From a bacterium (GTDB lineage Bacteria; Bacillota; Clostridia; Lachnospirales; Lachnospiraceae), in NCBI GenBank assembly GCA_028724545.1, contig JAQYCU010000004.1, positions 1 to 64,000 on the forward strand: 64,000 nucleotides of DNA, given 5' to 3'. The notes under the pieces were generated by a model. That model did no database searches. It saw only the letters and a list, made by a program, of their open reading frames with translations, and had not been told where the DNA came from. This document shows, one piece after another, positions 1-8,274 of this stretch (positions within the stretch are counted from its first letter, which is position 1; the number at the start of each line of letters is the position of its first letter). The translations under genes and the position numbers were made by a program.

Positions 1-114
1 GGTGTAGCGATGGAAAATGCGCAAAAACCTGTGAAAAAAGTGGCCGATTATATTACACGTTCCAATAATGAAGATGGAATAGCACATGTCATTCATAAGT
101 TTGTGCTGTCGTAA
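1..114 (+). CDS. HAD superfamily (Cof-type) phosphatase, C-terminal fragment
   Basis: Only the last 37 codons are in the window; the start lies upstream. The translation contains AMENAQKPVKKVADYITRSN followed by a short EDGIAHVI segment. This is the typical C-terminus of Cof-type HAD hydrolases: the motif-IV region with the helix that packs on the Rossmann core (usual form A-M-G-N-A, then A-D-Y-V-T, then E-D-G-V-A). Such cytosolic enzymes dephosphorylate small phosphorylated metabolites such as sugar phosphates; the substrate cannot be told from this piece. Canonical Gly of A-M-G-N-A is Glu here (A-M-E-N-A). A hairpin terminator follows 15 bases after the stop. Confidence 0.75.
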   Translation, partial: GVAMENAQKPVKKVADYITRSNNEDGIAHVIHKFVLS

Positions 115-129
115 AATAATGATATTCCA

Positions 130-160
130 AATGCTCTCCTTTTCAACGAGGGCATTTTGT
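130..160 (+). terminator. Rho-independent terminator after the HAD phosphatase
   Basis: A 9-bp stem AATGCTCTC/GAGGGCATT (one G-T pair) with a 9-nt loop is followed by TTGT. It sits 15 bases after the stop codon and separates this gene from the surface-protein gene at 266. Confidence 0.6.
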
Positions 161-265
161 GGTACTATTATTATTTGAATATGTATCCTGTGTGGAAAAA
201 CATATAAAAAACAAATAAATGACAATATTTTGTGATAATGCTATGCATATCAGAAGGAGGAAAAT

Positions 266-1084
266 ATGAGAAAAAGTAAAATGCAATGGTTGGGAATTTT
301 ATTATCCGGTCTTATGGTGGCAGGTCTTGTATTGCCGTCATCAGCACAGGCAGCAAAAGAAGAAGTAGATTTAGATGGTACATATCACGCAGCATTAGGT
401 GTTTCCACAGCTACGCAGAAGTGGATTAACCGGAATGCCTATTTCGACAAAAATGCCAATGAGTTTTTTGGAACAGAGAATGGTAACAAATTGATGTCAG
501 AAGATTCTGCTACAGGCGATAAAGTGGCACATGATGGAACATTTACTGATGTAGAAATCAAAGGTAACGGAACCTATACCGTGAAATTGGAGGGAGCCAA
601 CTTTGAAGGCGAAACAACGATTTGTATGCTTCACGTGCCAACAGATATTCCGGTCACCGACAAAATTAAATTTACAGACGTTTCTGCCAAGATTAACGGC
701 AAGACAGTTCTGGAATTTGATGAGGCATTTATGGAAGACGAAGAACCTTATCTGGGTGGTGGAATGGACGTTATTCTTTTGAATCACTGGCGTGAAGCAC
801 TTGTAAAACAGTTATCCGATAAGGGAATCAACGAAACAGGAACAAATGGTTATGATTTTCTGCTGGGAACCGGAAATGAATCGGTTGAAGTTACATTTAC
901 GGTCAGTGGTTTTAACTATGATAAAAAGCCGGACGCAACAAAGGCACCTGCAAAAGCAGATACACAGAAAGACCAAAAGAGCAACGGTACCAGTTCTGCA
1001 ATGGTTGCAGTTGTTCTCATAGTTGTTGCTGTTGTAGCAATTGCAGGAGCAGTAGTTATTGTTTTCAGAAAGCGTAAAAAATAA
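266..1084 (+). CDS. Secreted, C-terminally membrane-anchored surface protein of unknown function
   Basis: This 272-aa protein has an N-terminal signal peptide (basic MRKSK, hydrophobic stretch to about residue 28, probable cleavage after an A-Q-A motif). An extracellular domain of about 190 residues rich in Gly, Thr and Asn follows, then a Lys/Ala/Thr/Gln/Ser linker (about 215-240), a hydrophobic helix of Val/Ala/Ile (about 245-266) and a basic tail RKRKK. That makes it a type I membrane-anchored exoprotein, not a sortase substrate (no LPxTG). The alternating polar/apolar pattern suggests a beta-sandwich, perhaps carbohydrate-binding, but I do not recognise the family. The start is set by AGAAGGAGG eight bases upstream. 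It lies next to the glycan cassette, but about 170 bases separate it from the next gene. Confidence 0.7.
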   Translation: MRKSKMQWLGILLSGLMVAGLVLPSSAQAAKEEVDLDGTYHAALGVSTATQKWINRNAYFDKNANEFFGTENGNKLMSEDSATGDKVAHDGTFTDVEIKGNGTYTVKLEGANFEGETTICMLHVPTDIPVTDKIKFTDVSAKINGKTVLEFDEAFMEDEEPYLGGGMDVILLNHWREALVKQLSDKGINETGTNGYDFLLGTGNESVEVTFTVSGFNYDKKPDATKAPAKADTQKDQKSNGTSSAMVAVVLIVVAVVAIAGAVVIVFRKRKK

Positions 1085-1252
1085 AATACAGAGGAATTAG
1101 GATGGAAGCAGGCAGAAAAAAACGCATTGCCGGTAACATCCATAGAAAAGAAGGGGTTTACTTTATCTGAGTATTTTATATAATAAGGAATGGAAGATTT
1201 TTATAGAGGAAAAATCTGTAGATTCTGACAAAATATAGGGGAGAAAAAATTC

Positions 1253-2209
1253 ATGAAGAAAGTATCAATCGTTATTGGCTTGTATAATTCCGAAAAAACG
1301 ATAGGGGCAGTATTAAAAGAAATTGACGAGGCGTTTGTCGAAAGTGGAAAGTACAAATATGAAGTTGTGCTGGTAGATGATTACAGTCCTGACGGAGTGT
1401 ATGATGTCGTAAAGAAAATTGCACAGCAGGACAAGCGTATCAAAGTGCTGCACCTTTCTAAAAATGCCGGACAGACTAATGCTGTTATTGAAGGGTATCA
1501 TTATGCAGACGGCGATTATATCGTTGAGATGGATGATGATTTACAGATGCCGGCAAGAGAGATTATTCATATGCTTACCGTTTTGGAGGAAGGCGATTAT
1601 GATGTCGTATTTGCAAAATACCAGCAGCAAAAAGAAAGTGCTTTTCGCAGACTGGGCAGCAAATTTAACAATAAAATGGCAGAATGGATGATAGGAAAAC
1701 CGAAGGAGATTCGTGTAAACAGTTTCTTTATTATGCGCAAGTTTGTAAAGGATGAGTTTTTAAAATATTCCAATCACTATCCATATCTGTATGGTATTAT
1801 TTTCAGTATTACCAAAAACGTTGCAAATGTCGATGTTGAACATAGAGAGAGAACAAACGGCAAGTCCAACTATACGTTCAAAAAACTGTTTGGACTGTGG
1901 CTGAACGGCTTTCTGAATTTTTCGGTACAGCCCTTGCGCGTCGCAACCAAGTTGGGATTTTTGATTACGTTTTTAAGTTTTATTGTAATCATATTACTGA
2001 TTATCCAAAGAATGGTCGCACCGACACAGGCTATTGGATGGACGTCGATTATGATATCTGTTATTTTCTTCTCCGGAGTCCAGTTAATAGGAATCGGTCT
2101 TTTGGGAGAATATTTAGGAAGATTGTATCTTTCTACAAGTGGTCTGCCGAGAACAACGGTTAGGGAAACTATCAACTGCGAGAAGGAAGAAGAAACGAAG
2201 GAGGAATAA
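1253..2209 (+). CDS. Family 2 glycosyltransferase, GtrB/ArnC/DPM1-like, membrane-bound
   Basis: This 318-aa protein starts with the GT2 fold: S-I-V-I-G-L-Y-N at the N-terminus, V-L-V-D-D-Y-S-P-D at about residues 39-47, and the metal-binding E-M-D-D-D-L-Q-M-P at about 93-101. Two hydrophobic helices lie near the C-terminus (about 233-253 and 266-288). This architecture is known for enzymes that move a sugar from a nucleotide donor onto undecaprenyl phosphate at the cytoplasmic face (GtrB, ArnC, YfdH, DPM1). A GtrA protein encoded 1.8 kb downstream fits the GtrB/GtrA division of labour, in which the lipid-linked sugar is made and then flipped. The aminotransferase gene starts one base after the stop, so the two are translationally linked. 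Which sugar is transferred is unknown. Confidence 0.88.
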   Translation: MKKVSIVIGLYNSEKTIGAVLKEIDEAFVESGKYKYEVVLVDDYSPDGVYDVVKKIAQQDKRIKVLHLSKNAGQTNAVIEGYHYADGDYIVEMDDDLQMPAREIIHMLTVLEEGDYDVVFAKYQQQKESAFRRLGSKFNNKMAEWMIGKPKEIRVNSFFIMRKFVKDEFLKYSNHYPYLYGIIFSITKNVANVDVEHRERTNGKSNYTFKKLFGLWLNGFLNFSVQPLRVATKLGFLITFLSFIVIILLIIQRMVAPTQAIGWTSIMISVIFFSGVQLIGIGLLGEYLGRLYLSTSGLPRTTVRETINCEKEEETKEE

Positions 2210-2210
2210 A

Positions 2211-3323
2211 ATGGACAAGATATTAGTTACACGCTCTTCCATGCCACCAATGGAAGAATACATAGAAGAAATTGCACCGATTTGGGACAGTCATTGGCTG
2301 ACAAATATGGGACAGAAACATGAAGAACTGACACATGCATTAGAGGACTATCTGGATGTGCCACATATTTCCCTGTTTTCTAATGGACATATGGCATTGG
2401 AATTAGCATTGCAGGCGTTGAGTCTTCAGGGAGGCGAAGTGATTACGACGCCATTTACGTTTGCTTCGACAACACATGCCATTGTGCGTAATGGACTGAC
2501 ACCTGTATTTTGTGATATCCGGGAAGATGATTATACAATCGATGCTGACAAAATCGAAAGCCTGATTACAGACCGTACCGTAGCGATTGTTCCGGTACAC
2601 GTATATGGAAATGTCTGCCAGGTGGAAAAAATAGAAAAAATTGCAAAAAAATATGGCCTTAAAGTAATTTATGATGCTGCACATGCCTTTGGAGAAACAT
2701 ACAAAAACAAAGGTATCGGAAGCTTTGGTGATGCGTCAATGTTCAGTTTTCATGCCACAAAAGTATTTAATACAATAGAAGGTGGTGCTGTCTGCTTTCA
2801 GGATGAGGAATTCGGATTAAAATTATTCCGTTTAAAGAATTTCGGTATCCGGAATGAAGAAGTGGTAGACGGTGTTGGTGCAAATGCCAAAATGAACGAG
2901 TTTCAGGCAGCAATGGGTATCTGTAATTTAAGACATATTGATGAAGAAATTGCAAAAAGAGAAAAAGTTGTGATGCGATACCGTGAGAATTTAAAAGATG
3001 TTCCTGGTATCCGGTTAAATGTGCTACAGGAAGATGTTAAGTCAAATTATGCATATTTCCCGATTGTGATTGACGAAAAAGTATTTGGCGTTACCAGAAA
3101 TGAAGTGAGCGAAGCATTAGGAAAAGAAAATATTTTCTCCAGAAAGTATTTCTATCCGTTAACCAATACGTTTGCATGCTATAATGGTCAGTTTGATGTC
3201 AATGATACACCGGTTGCATTAAAGATTTCAAAGCGTGTTCTGACATTGCCATTGTATGCAGATTTGGATATGGAATCTGTTGATAAAATTTGTAATATTA
3301 TCCTTCAGTCAGGGAAAAACTAG
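2211..3323 (+). CDS. DegT/DnrJ/EryC1/StrS-family PLP-dependent sugar aminotransferase
   Basis: The start at 2211 follows GAAGGAGG closely and gives 370 aa, the usual size for the family; a longer frame upstream would overlap the glycosyltransferase. Family landmarks are T-T-P-F-T-F-A-S-T (cofactor phosphate pocket), Y-D-A-A-H-A-F-G with the PLP-binding Asp (about residue 160), and the Schiff-base Lys in S-F-H-A-T-K-V-F-N at about residue 186, followed by E-G-G. These enzymes transaminate 4-keto or 3-keto nucleotide sugars with glutamate or glutamine. Within this cassette it probably makes an amino-deoxysugar that the neighbouring acyltransferase modifies and the GT2 enzyme loads onto lipid. 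Exact regiochemistry cannot be read from sequence. Confidence 0.9.
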   Translation: MDKILVTRSSMPPMEEYIEEIAPIWDSHWLTNMGQKHEELTHALEDYLDVPHISLFSNGHMALELALQALSLQGGEVITTPFTFASTTHAIVRNGLTPVFCDIREDDYTIDADKIESLITDRTVAIVPVHVYGNVCQVEKIEKIAKKYGLKVIYDAAHAFGETYKNKGIGSFGDASMFSFHATKVFNTIEGGAVCFQDEEFGLKLFRLKNFGIRNEEVVDGVGANAKMNEFQAAMGICNLRHIDEEIAKREKVVMRYRENLKDVPGIRLNVLQEDVKSNYAYFPIVIDEKVFGVTRNEVSEALGKENIFSRKYFYPLTNTFACYNGQFDVNDTPVALKISKRVLTLPLYADLDMESVDKICNIILQSGKN

Positions 3324-3341
3324 GATACCGGAGGCAGAGGA

Positions 3342-3914
3342 ATGGGTACAACAAGTTTTTATACAGAGGAAGAATTAGCACAGTTAGGATTAAAGTCCTA
3401 TGGAAAAGATGTTATGATTAGCCGTAAATGTAGTATTTACGGAGCAGGAAATATCAGTCTGGGAAATCACGTCCGGATTGATGATTTCTGTATTCTGAGT
3501 GGAAATATAACGATTCACGATTATGTTCACATTTCTGCGTATGCTTCTATGTTTGCAGGGGAAAGCAGGATTGAAATTGGCGATTATGTTGCGATTTCTT
3601 CCAGAAATGCAATCTATGCAGAGAGTGATGACTATTCGGGAGAATCTATGGTTAATCCGCTCGTTCCGGAAAAATGCCGTAAAGTGCAAAAAGGTGATGT
3701 GTTTATTGGAAAGCACGTGATTATCGGTACAGGTGGTACGGTACTTCCGGGCGTCACTGTCGGAGAGGGCGCATCTGTCGGAGCGATGTCGCTGATTAAC
3801 AAAGATATTGAGCCGTGGACCGTCAATGTCGGGATTCCATGCAAAAAGGTAAAAGAGCGCAGCAGGAAACTGTTGGAGTATGAAAAATATATTCCCGACA
3901 AAAATATAGAATAA
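3342..3914 (+). CDS. Left-handed beta-helix (hexapeptide repeat) acyltransferase
   Basis: This 190-aa protein is built of repeated hexapeptides ([LIV]-G-x-x-x-x), for example S-L-G-N-H-V-R-I-D-D, I-E-I-G-D-Y-V-A-I and V-F-I-G-K-H-V-I-I-G-T-G. It ends with the xenobiotic/galactoside acetyltransferase signature V-G-I-P-C-K-K-V (usual form V-G-x-P-A-x-x-I). Members are trimeric and use acetyl-CoA to O- or N-acetylate sugars. The gene starts 18 bases after the aminotransferase, with GGAGGCAGAGGA upstream, so N-acetylation of the freshly made amino sugar is the most economical guess. O-acetylation of the glycan is the alternative. Confidence 0.85.
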   Translation: MGTTSFYTEEELAQLGLKSYGKDVMISRKCSIYGAGNISLGNHVRIDDFCILSGNITIHDYVHISAYASMFAGESRIEIGDYVAISSRNAIYAESDDYSGESMVNPLVPEKCRKVQKGDVFIGKHVIIGTGGTVLPGVTVGEGASVGAMSLINKDIEPWTVNVGIPCKKVKERSRKLLEYEKYIPDKNIE

Positions 3915-3994
3915 GATAGAGAACAAATAGGATAACCATATATTTCCAACAAAAATAGAAAGTAAGAAAAAAGATAGAAATAGAATAGAGAATA

Positions 3995-4492
3995 ATGGAT
4001 ACAATTAAGAAATTAACAGAACGAATTGCAAAAAGTATATTGCAAAAAATATTTGGTCTTTTTGGAAAAGAGTTAAGCGAGGCATTTTGGAATGTCTGCG
4101 TGCAGTTTATTGGATTTGCTGTGGTAGGAGTTGTAAACTTTCTGGTCAATTATGTGACATATGCCTTTTTCCTGTGGTTACATTGTAATTATCATGTAGC
4201 CAATATTGCAGCATTTATAGTCAGTGTGTTTAACTCTTTCTACTGGAATAATAAATATGTTTTTAAAGAGGGGGAAAACGGACAACGTTCCTGGTGGAAA
4301 ACATTGCTGAAAACATATGCTTCCTATGCGTTTTCAGGCCTATTCCTTACAGAGATTTTATTGTATGTGGAAATCCACATTTTTGGACTGCCGGAACTGG
4401 CAGGACCTGCTATTAATTTATTCATTACAACGCCAATTAATTTTGTTATGAATAAGTTCTGGGCCTTTCGGGTGGAAAATAAAGACGAATAG
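3995..4492 (+). CDS. GtrA-family membrane protein (putative lipid-linked sugar flippase)
   Basis: This 165-aa protein has four predicted membrane helices with a charged loop between the first and second pairs. It carries the GtrA features F-x-x-V-G-V-V-N-F-L-V-N-Y in helix 1, F-x-V-S-V-F-N-S-F-Y-W-N-N-K-Y-V-F near helix 2, and a C-terminal N-F-V-M-N-K-F-W-A-F. GtrA proteins are thought to flip undecaprenyl-phosphate-linked monosaccharides across the membrane. Paired with the GtrB-like enzyme at 1253 it completes a glycan-decoration cassette (wall teichoic acid, capsule or surface glycan). An 80-base AT-rich gap with a weak ribosome site precedes it. Confidence 0.88.
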   Translation: MDTIKKLTERIAKSILQKIFGLFGKELSEAFWNVCVQFIGFAVVGVVNFLVNYVTYAFFLWLHCNYHVANIAAFIVSVFNSFYWNNKYVFKEGENGQRSWWKTLLKTYASYAFSGLFLTEILLYVEIHIFGLPELAGPAINLFITTPINFVMNKFWAFRVENKDE

Positions 4493-4547
4493 ACGGGAGA
4501 AAAGCAGTCAGGCGATTAGATTCGATTGTTCTTTTCCTTGCAATCTG

Positions 4548-4593
4548 AAAAGAAGTTATATATACTATAGATATAGTATATATAACTTCTTTT
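4548..4593 (+). terminator. Perfect 22-bp palindrome, probable bidirectional terminator
   Basis: Positions 4548-4569 and 4572-4593 are exact inverted repeats (22 of 22), with A runs on the left and T runs on the right. The stem is very AT-rich (TATATATAC-type core with GAAGTT at the foot). It lies 55 bases after gtrA and can act as an intrinsic terminator on either strand. A smaller CCGGAT/ATCCGG hairpin sits at 4664-4683 in the same intergenic gap. Confidence 0.65.
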
Positions 4594-4737
4594 CGTTCAT
4601 ATATACAGAAAGAGAAGCGTATGTAAATTGTTGTTCTAGACTTCCCAGAGTGGCATTTGTATACCGGATACGGGAAAATCCGGCATATGGATAGGGGAAG
4701 ATGGATTTTAGGGTTTTTGTAAATGGGGGTGTGAAAA

Positions 4738-6111
4738 ATGAAGGCGAATCATATTGTAAGTGATATGGAGATTTCTTTCTCTGAAGATGCAACAGATGCT
4801 TTTGTTTCTTTGCACAATTCTTCCCGGGATTATTCAAGAACAGACATCTTAAATGCTCTTTCTGAAGTGGATGTTGTAACCGGAATTATCGAACAAAATA
4901 TTGACGAAATGCTGGAGAAGAAAGTGATAGACAAACCTGTGTTGGTGGCACAAAGCCAGAAGCCGGTAAATGGCAAAGACGGCTGGTTTGAATTTCTTTT
5001 CGATACCAATGTCAATACAAAACCACGCATATTGCATGATGGTTCTGTTGATTATTCCTCTTTTGGAAATGTTCCATCCGTGGAAGCGGGGCAGAAATTA
5101 GTCATCTATCATCCGTCTGTGAAAGGGCAGGATGGTGTGAATTTCCGTGGTGAAATCCTTCTTGCAACAAAAGGAAAAGATTTGGCCCGGTTAAAAGGGA
5201 AAGGGTTTACGATATCAGAAGATGACAGAGAATATTTTGCACAGTTTGCAGGACGAGCTGTTTATGAAAATGAACGTCTTGTTGTTGAAAATGAACTGGT
5301 CATTGACGGAGATGTGTCATTGTCAACGGGAGATATTAATTTCTCTAATGACATTCATATCAGAGGCAATGTGCTTACCGGTGTTGTCGTGGCTTCTGCC
5401 AAAGGAAGCATCGTGGTAGACGGTTATGTGGAAGCCTGCGAACTTTATGCCGGCAAAGATGTTGTATTAAAAAACGGTATGCAGGGTAATGGCAAAGGCA
5501 AAATTATTTCCGGTGGTTCTGTATCAGGAAAGTTTTTTGAACAGGTCACGATACAGGCAAAAGGTGATGTTTGTGCAAATGCAATTATGAACAGTCATAT
5601 TGCTGCCGGTCAGGATGTTGTCGTATCCGGACGGTTTGGCATTATTATTGGTGGTACGATTAGTGCAGAACGTTTTATCAGTGCAACCATTATCGGAAAT
5701 ATGGCAGAAGTAAAAACCAGATTATCTGCCGGATTGCAGGAAAGTCTGTTCCCACAGCTTACCAAAAAAGAGGAAGAGCAGAAGCAGTCAGAAGAAAAAC
5801 TCAAAAAGATTGCTGACGGACTGGAACAGATTACGGCCTTGCTTGCAAAAAATGAAAAAGAAGAGTGGAAACTGCAAAAGGTAAAGTTAATCCGTGCAAA
5901 AATTGCAGCCGAAAAAGAGATTAACGATATTATCCGTGAAAAGCAGTTATTGTTAGAAAGAATGGGACGTGCCAATCAGGCAAAAATCAGCGTGCAGAAA
6001 ACGGTTTATCCAAATACGCTTGTCAGTATAAATGGCGTAAATGCGACGATTACAGAAGAAACCGGGCATGTGGAAATTGTATCAAAGGGTTCTATGCTGG
6101 AAATTAAATAA
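4738..6111 (+). CDS. FapA family protein (DUF342, polymer-forming-like beta-helix with coiled coil)
   Basis: This 457-aa protein has the FapA/DUF342 layout. An N-terminal region (about 1-150) is followed by a long run of beta-helix repeats (about 170-330) of the type V-I-D-G-D-V-S, I-H-I-R-G-N-V and I-V-V-D-G-Y-V-E-A. A charged coiled coil (about 335-410, K/E-rich) and a small C-terminal beta domain complete it. DUF342 proteins are cytosolic. Some are linked to flagellar assembly and some to sporulation or polymer scaffolding in Clostridia. No flagellar genes adjoin it here apart from a FliB-like gene 9 kb away. A GGGGGTGTG ribosome site precedes the ATG. The next small gene begins 70 bases downstream. 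Confidence 0.8.
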   Translation: MKANHIVSDMEISFSEDATDAFVSLHNSSRDYSRTDILNALSEVDVVTGIIEQNIDEMLEKKVIDKPVLVAQSQKPVNGKDGWFEFLFDTNVNTKPRILHDGSVDYSSFGNVPSVEAGQKLVIYHPSVKGQDGVNFRGEILLATKGKDLARLKGKGFTISEDDREYFAQFAGRAVYENERLVVENELVIDGDVSLSTGDINFSNDIHIRGNVLTGVVVASAKGSIVVDGYVEACELYAGKDVVLKNGMQGNGKGKIISGGSVSGKFFEQVTIQAKGDVCANAIMNSHIAAGQDVVVSGRFGIIIGGTISAERFISATIIGNMAEVKTRLSAGLQESLFPQLTKKEEEQKQSEEKLKKIADGLEQITALLAKNEKEEWKLQKVKLIRAKIAAEKEINDIIREKQLLLERMGRANQAKISVQKTVYPNTLVSINGVNATITEETGHVEIVSKGSMLEIK

Positions 6112-6181
6112 AGAATCATAGGATATCGCGTCGAGAATTGCGTAAGAATAATAATTGATGATAAGATGGAGGTAGTGTAAG

Positions 6182-6355
6182 ATGGATTTTGAAGCAGAAT
6201 TAAAGAAGTTTCAGCCAAGTCTGGATATTGAACAGGCTGAGGATGCCATTTATGGCAACAATACAACGGATGTAACAGATTTATTGCAATCTATTCTGAC
6301 AGGAACAAAGGATAGCAGCAAAAATAATACAATAGAATGGGTGGAGGAATCATGA
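6182..6355 (+). CDS. Small acidic hypothetical protein (57 aa), coupled to the TPR gene
   Basis: This short frame starts at 6182 behind GATGGAGG and ends in an ATGA overlap with the next gene (6352-6355). The protein starts MDFEAELKKFQPSLDIEQAE and is acidic and soluble, with no membrane segment. I do not recognise a family. The good ribosome site, the 4-base overlap and the lack of any competing frame make it a credible gene. Translational coupling suggests it works with the TPR membrane protein, perhaps as a small cytosolic partner. Confidence 0.6.
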   Translation: MDFEAELKKFQPSLDIEQAEDAIYGNNTTDVTDLLQSILTGTKDSSKNNTIEWVEES

Positions 6356-7797
6356 ACTGTCCAAGATGTAATGCAAAAGTAGCTTTTATGAAAAATCAAT
6401 GTGATAATTGTGGACAGGACCTGAGAGATTACCGTAAGATTATCAGTCTGTCAAATATATATTACAACAAAGGGTTAGAGCAGGCGAAAGTCAGAGATTT
6501 ATCGGGAGCAATCCGTTCTCTCAGACAGAGCCTGGAGTTTAACAAATACAATACAAACGCACGCAACCTCTTAGGATTGATTTTCTTTGAGGAAGGCGAA
6601 GTGGTTTCTGCACTGAGTGAGTGGGTTATCAGTAAGCATTTTCAAGACCAGAACAATGATGCAGACAGATATATTAATGTTGTACAGGCCAATCCAAACA
6701 AACTGGAAATGTACAACCAGACGATAAAAAAGTACAATGCAGCGTTATATGCAGCACAGCACGGCGATGAAGATATGGCGATTATCCAGTTGAAAAAAGT
6801 AGTCAACCTAAATCCAAAGTTTGTCCGTGCACATCAGCTGCTTGCATTATTGTATATGATGAGTGGCAAGAGAGATAACCGTGTCAGGGCAAAACGTCTG
6901 TTAAAGAGCATTATAAAAGTAGATGTTACCAATACAACTACGATTCGCTATCTGAATGAACTTTCCGATATCCATCTGAAGGGAGAAAATACAGCGAAGA
7001 GTACAGGCAGTGAACCACAAAAGGAAGTCCGTAAAACATTGCCAAGAGTGGAAGCAGATGCATATAAGACGATTACTCCATACAAAGAGGAAAAACCGTC
7101 GGTACTTCCATTTATCAATGTGATTGTCGGTGTCGTGATAGGAATGGCATTGATGGGCTTTTTGATTATGCCACATATTAATGCAAACAAATCAAATGAT
7201 GCAAATTCTGAGTTTAAAAAATATAGTGAGCAAAAGGCTGCCAGTGAGAGTGACCTTTCCACATTGAAAAATGAAAACAAAGAATTGCAAAAAGAATTAG
7301 AAAAAGTAAAGAAGGAAAATGACGAGTTAAAGGGAGATACTTCCGGTACCGGAACGACAATGCAGGAATCATACGAATCCTTTATTGCAGCGATACAGTA
7401 TTACGAGGAAAAGGATAATGCCAATGCAGCAAAGAGTCTTCTGAAAGTAAACAAAGACTCCATAGAGGACGAAAACATGCTTGCGTTATATAAAGAAATC
7501 AAGAAAACAGCATTTCCGGAAGCGTCCAAAGAATATTTTGAACGGGGAAGAAATGCTTATAACGGTCAGGGAGAATATGCAGGCAAAAAGGATTATGACA
7601 AAGCCATTAAATTGCTTGAAAAGTCATTGGAATTTGATGCGACAAATACAGATGCCATGTATTTTATGGGACGCTGCTATCAGCAGAAGTCTGAGGCAGA
7701 GGAAGCAAAGAAGTACTATAATCAGATATTGGAAGAATATCCGGATTCCACGCGCGTTTCCGAAGCACAGAGCCGTCTGCGTGAATTAGGAGAATAA
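6352..7797 (+). CDS. Zinc-ribbon and TPR-repeat membrane protein with coiled coil
   Basis: The ATG at 6352 (behind GGGTGGAGG, overlapping the previous stop) gives 481 aa. It begins with a zinc ribbon C-P-R-C-N and C-D-N-C-G. TPR repeats follow (about 30-200; for example L-S-G-A-I-R-S-L-R-Q-S-L-E), then one membrane helix (about 247-268), a coiled coil of K/E/N heptads (about 275-325), and a second TPR block at the C-terminus (about 335-480; Y-D-K-A-I-K-L-L-E-K-S-L-E). Tandem TPRs on both sides of a membrane point to a scaffold role; the topology and partner are unknown. A strong terminator follows 30 bases after the stop. Confidence 0.75.
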   Translation: MNCPRCNAKVAFMKNQCDNCGQDLRDYRKIISLSNIYYNKGLEQAKVRDLSGAIRSLRQSLEFNKYNTNARNLLGLIFFEEGEVVSALSEWVISKHFQDQNNDADRYINVVQANPNKLEMYNQTIKKYNAALYAAQHGDEDMAIIQLKKVVNLNPKFVRAHQLLALLYMMSGKRDNRVRAKRLLKSIIKVDVTNTTTIRYLNELSDIHLKGENTAKSTGSEPQKEVRKTLPRVEADAYKTITPYKEEKPSVLPFINVIVGVVIGMALMGFLIMPHINANKSNDANSEFKKYSEQKAASESDLSTLKNENKELQKELEKVKKENDELKGDTSGTGTTMQESYESFIAAIQYYEEKDNANAAKSLLKVNKDSIEDENMLALYKEIKKTAFPEASKEYFERGRNAYNGQGEYAGKKDYDKAIKLLEKSLEFDATNTDAMYFMGRCYQQKSEAEEAKKYYNQILEEYPDSTRVSEAQSRLRELGE

Positions 7798-7826
7798 AAG
7801 ACGAAAAGCCTGATAAGATAATGGGA

Positions 7827-7872
7827 AAAACCTGTTAGAGTATACGAAATGTAATACTCTGACAGGTTTTTT
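7827..7872 (+). terminator. Intrinsic terminator after the TPR gene
   Basis: Stem AAAACCTGTTAGAGTAT pairs with ATACTCTGACAGGTTTT (one G-T pair) around a loop of about 10 nt and is followed by a T run. It separates the TPR gene from the spoIIA operon. Confidence 0.9.
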
Positions 7873-7912
7873 GCGTTATAAAACGGAAATAATAGAATAA
7901 GGAGGACATACT

Positions 7913-8269
7913 ATGCAGTATGAAGTGCAGAATCACTGTTTGATTTTTTATATTTCAGATGACCTGGACCATTATGCTGTTACCGGAATACGGGAGCAGT
8001 CAGATAAACTGATAGAAAGAGAACATATCAGACATATTATCTTTGATTTTTCGGGAGTTGGTTTTATGGACAGTTCCGGCATCGGTCTGATTATGGGACG
8101 ATACAAAAAAGTGATGTTTTTGGGTGGAAAAGCAGCCGTTACAAATGTGGGAAAGACGGTTGACCGTATTTTTCAATTGTCCGGATTATACAAGATTATT
8201 GAAAAGTATCCTACAATTCCGGAGGCAATCGAGGGATTACAGGGAAAAGAAAAGGAAGGAGAAGTATAA
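7913..8269 (+). CDS. spoIIAA: Anti-sigma F factor antagonist SpoIIAA
   Basis: This 118-aa STAS-domain protein contains the phosphorylation motif F-M-D-S-S-G-I-G-L-I-M-G-R-Y-K; the phosphoacceptor corresponds to Ser54 or Ser55. Unphosphorylated SpoIIAA binds SpoIIAB and frees sigma F in the forespore, and SpoIIAB phosphorylates it to switch it off. It is the first gene of the spoIIAA-spoIIAB-sigF operon (5- and 21-base gaps), the order found throughout endospore formers. AAGGAGG sits seven bases before the ATG. I could not find a convincing sigma-H promoter in the short space after the upstream terminator. Confidence 0.95.
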   Translation: MQYEVQNHCLIFYISDDLDHYAVTGIREQSDKLIEREHIRHIIFDFSGVGFMDSSGIGLIMGRYKKVMFLGGKAAVTNVGKTVDRIFQLSGLYKIIEKYPTIPEAIEGLQGKEKEGEV

Positions 8270-8274
8270 AAACT

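Noticed and set aside
1102-1170. 22-codon frame after the surface-protein gene, preceded by GAGG
   Set aside because: It is too short to support alone, its basic composition is not distinctive, and no coupling to another gene is seen.
7873-7912. Sigma-H promoter for the spoIIA operon
   Set aside because: AGGTTTT and AGAAT elements exist near here but with a spacing of more than 20 bases, too long for sigma-H; I do not claim a site.
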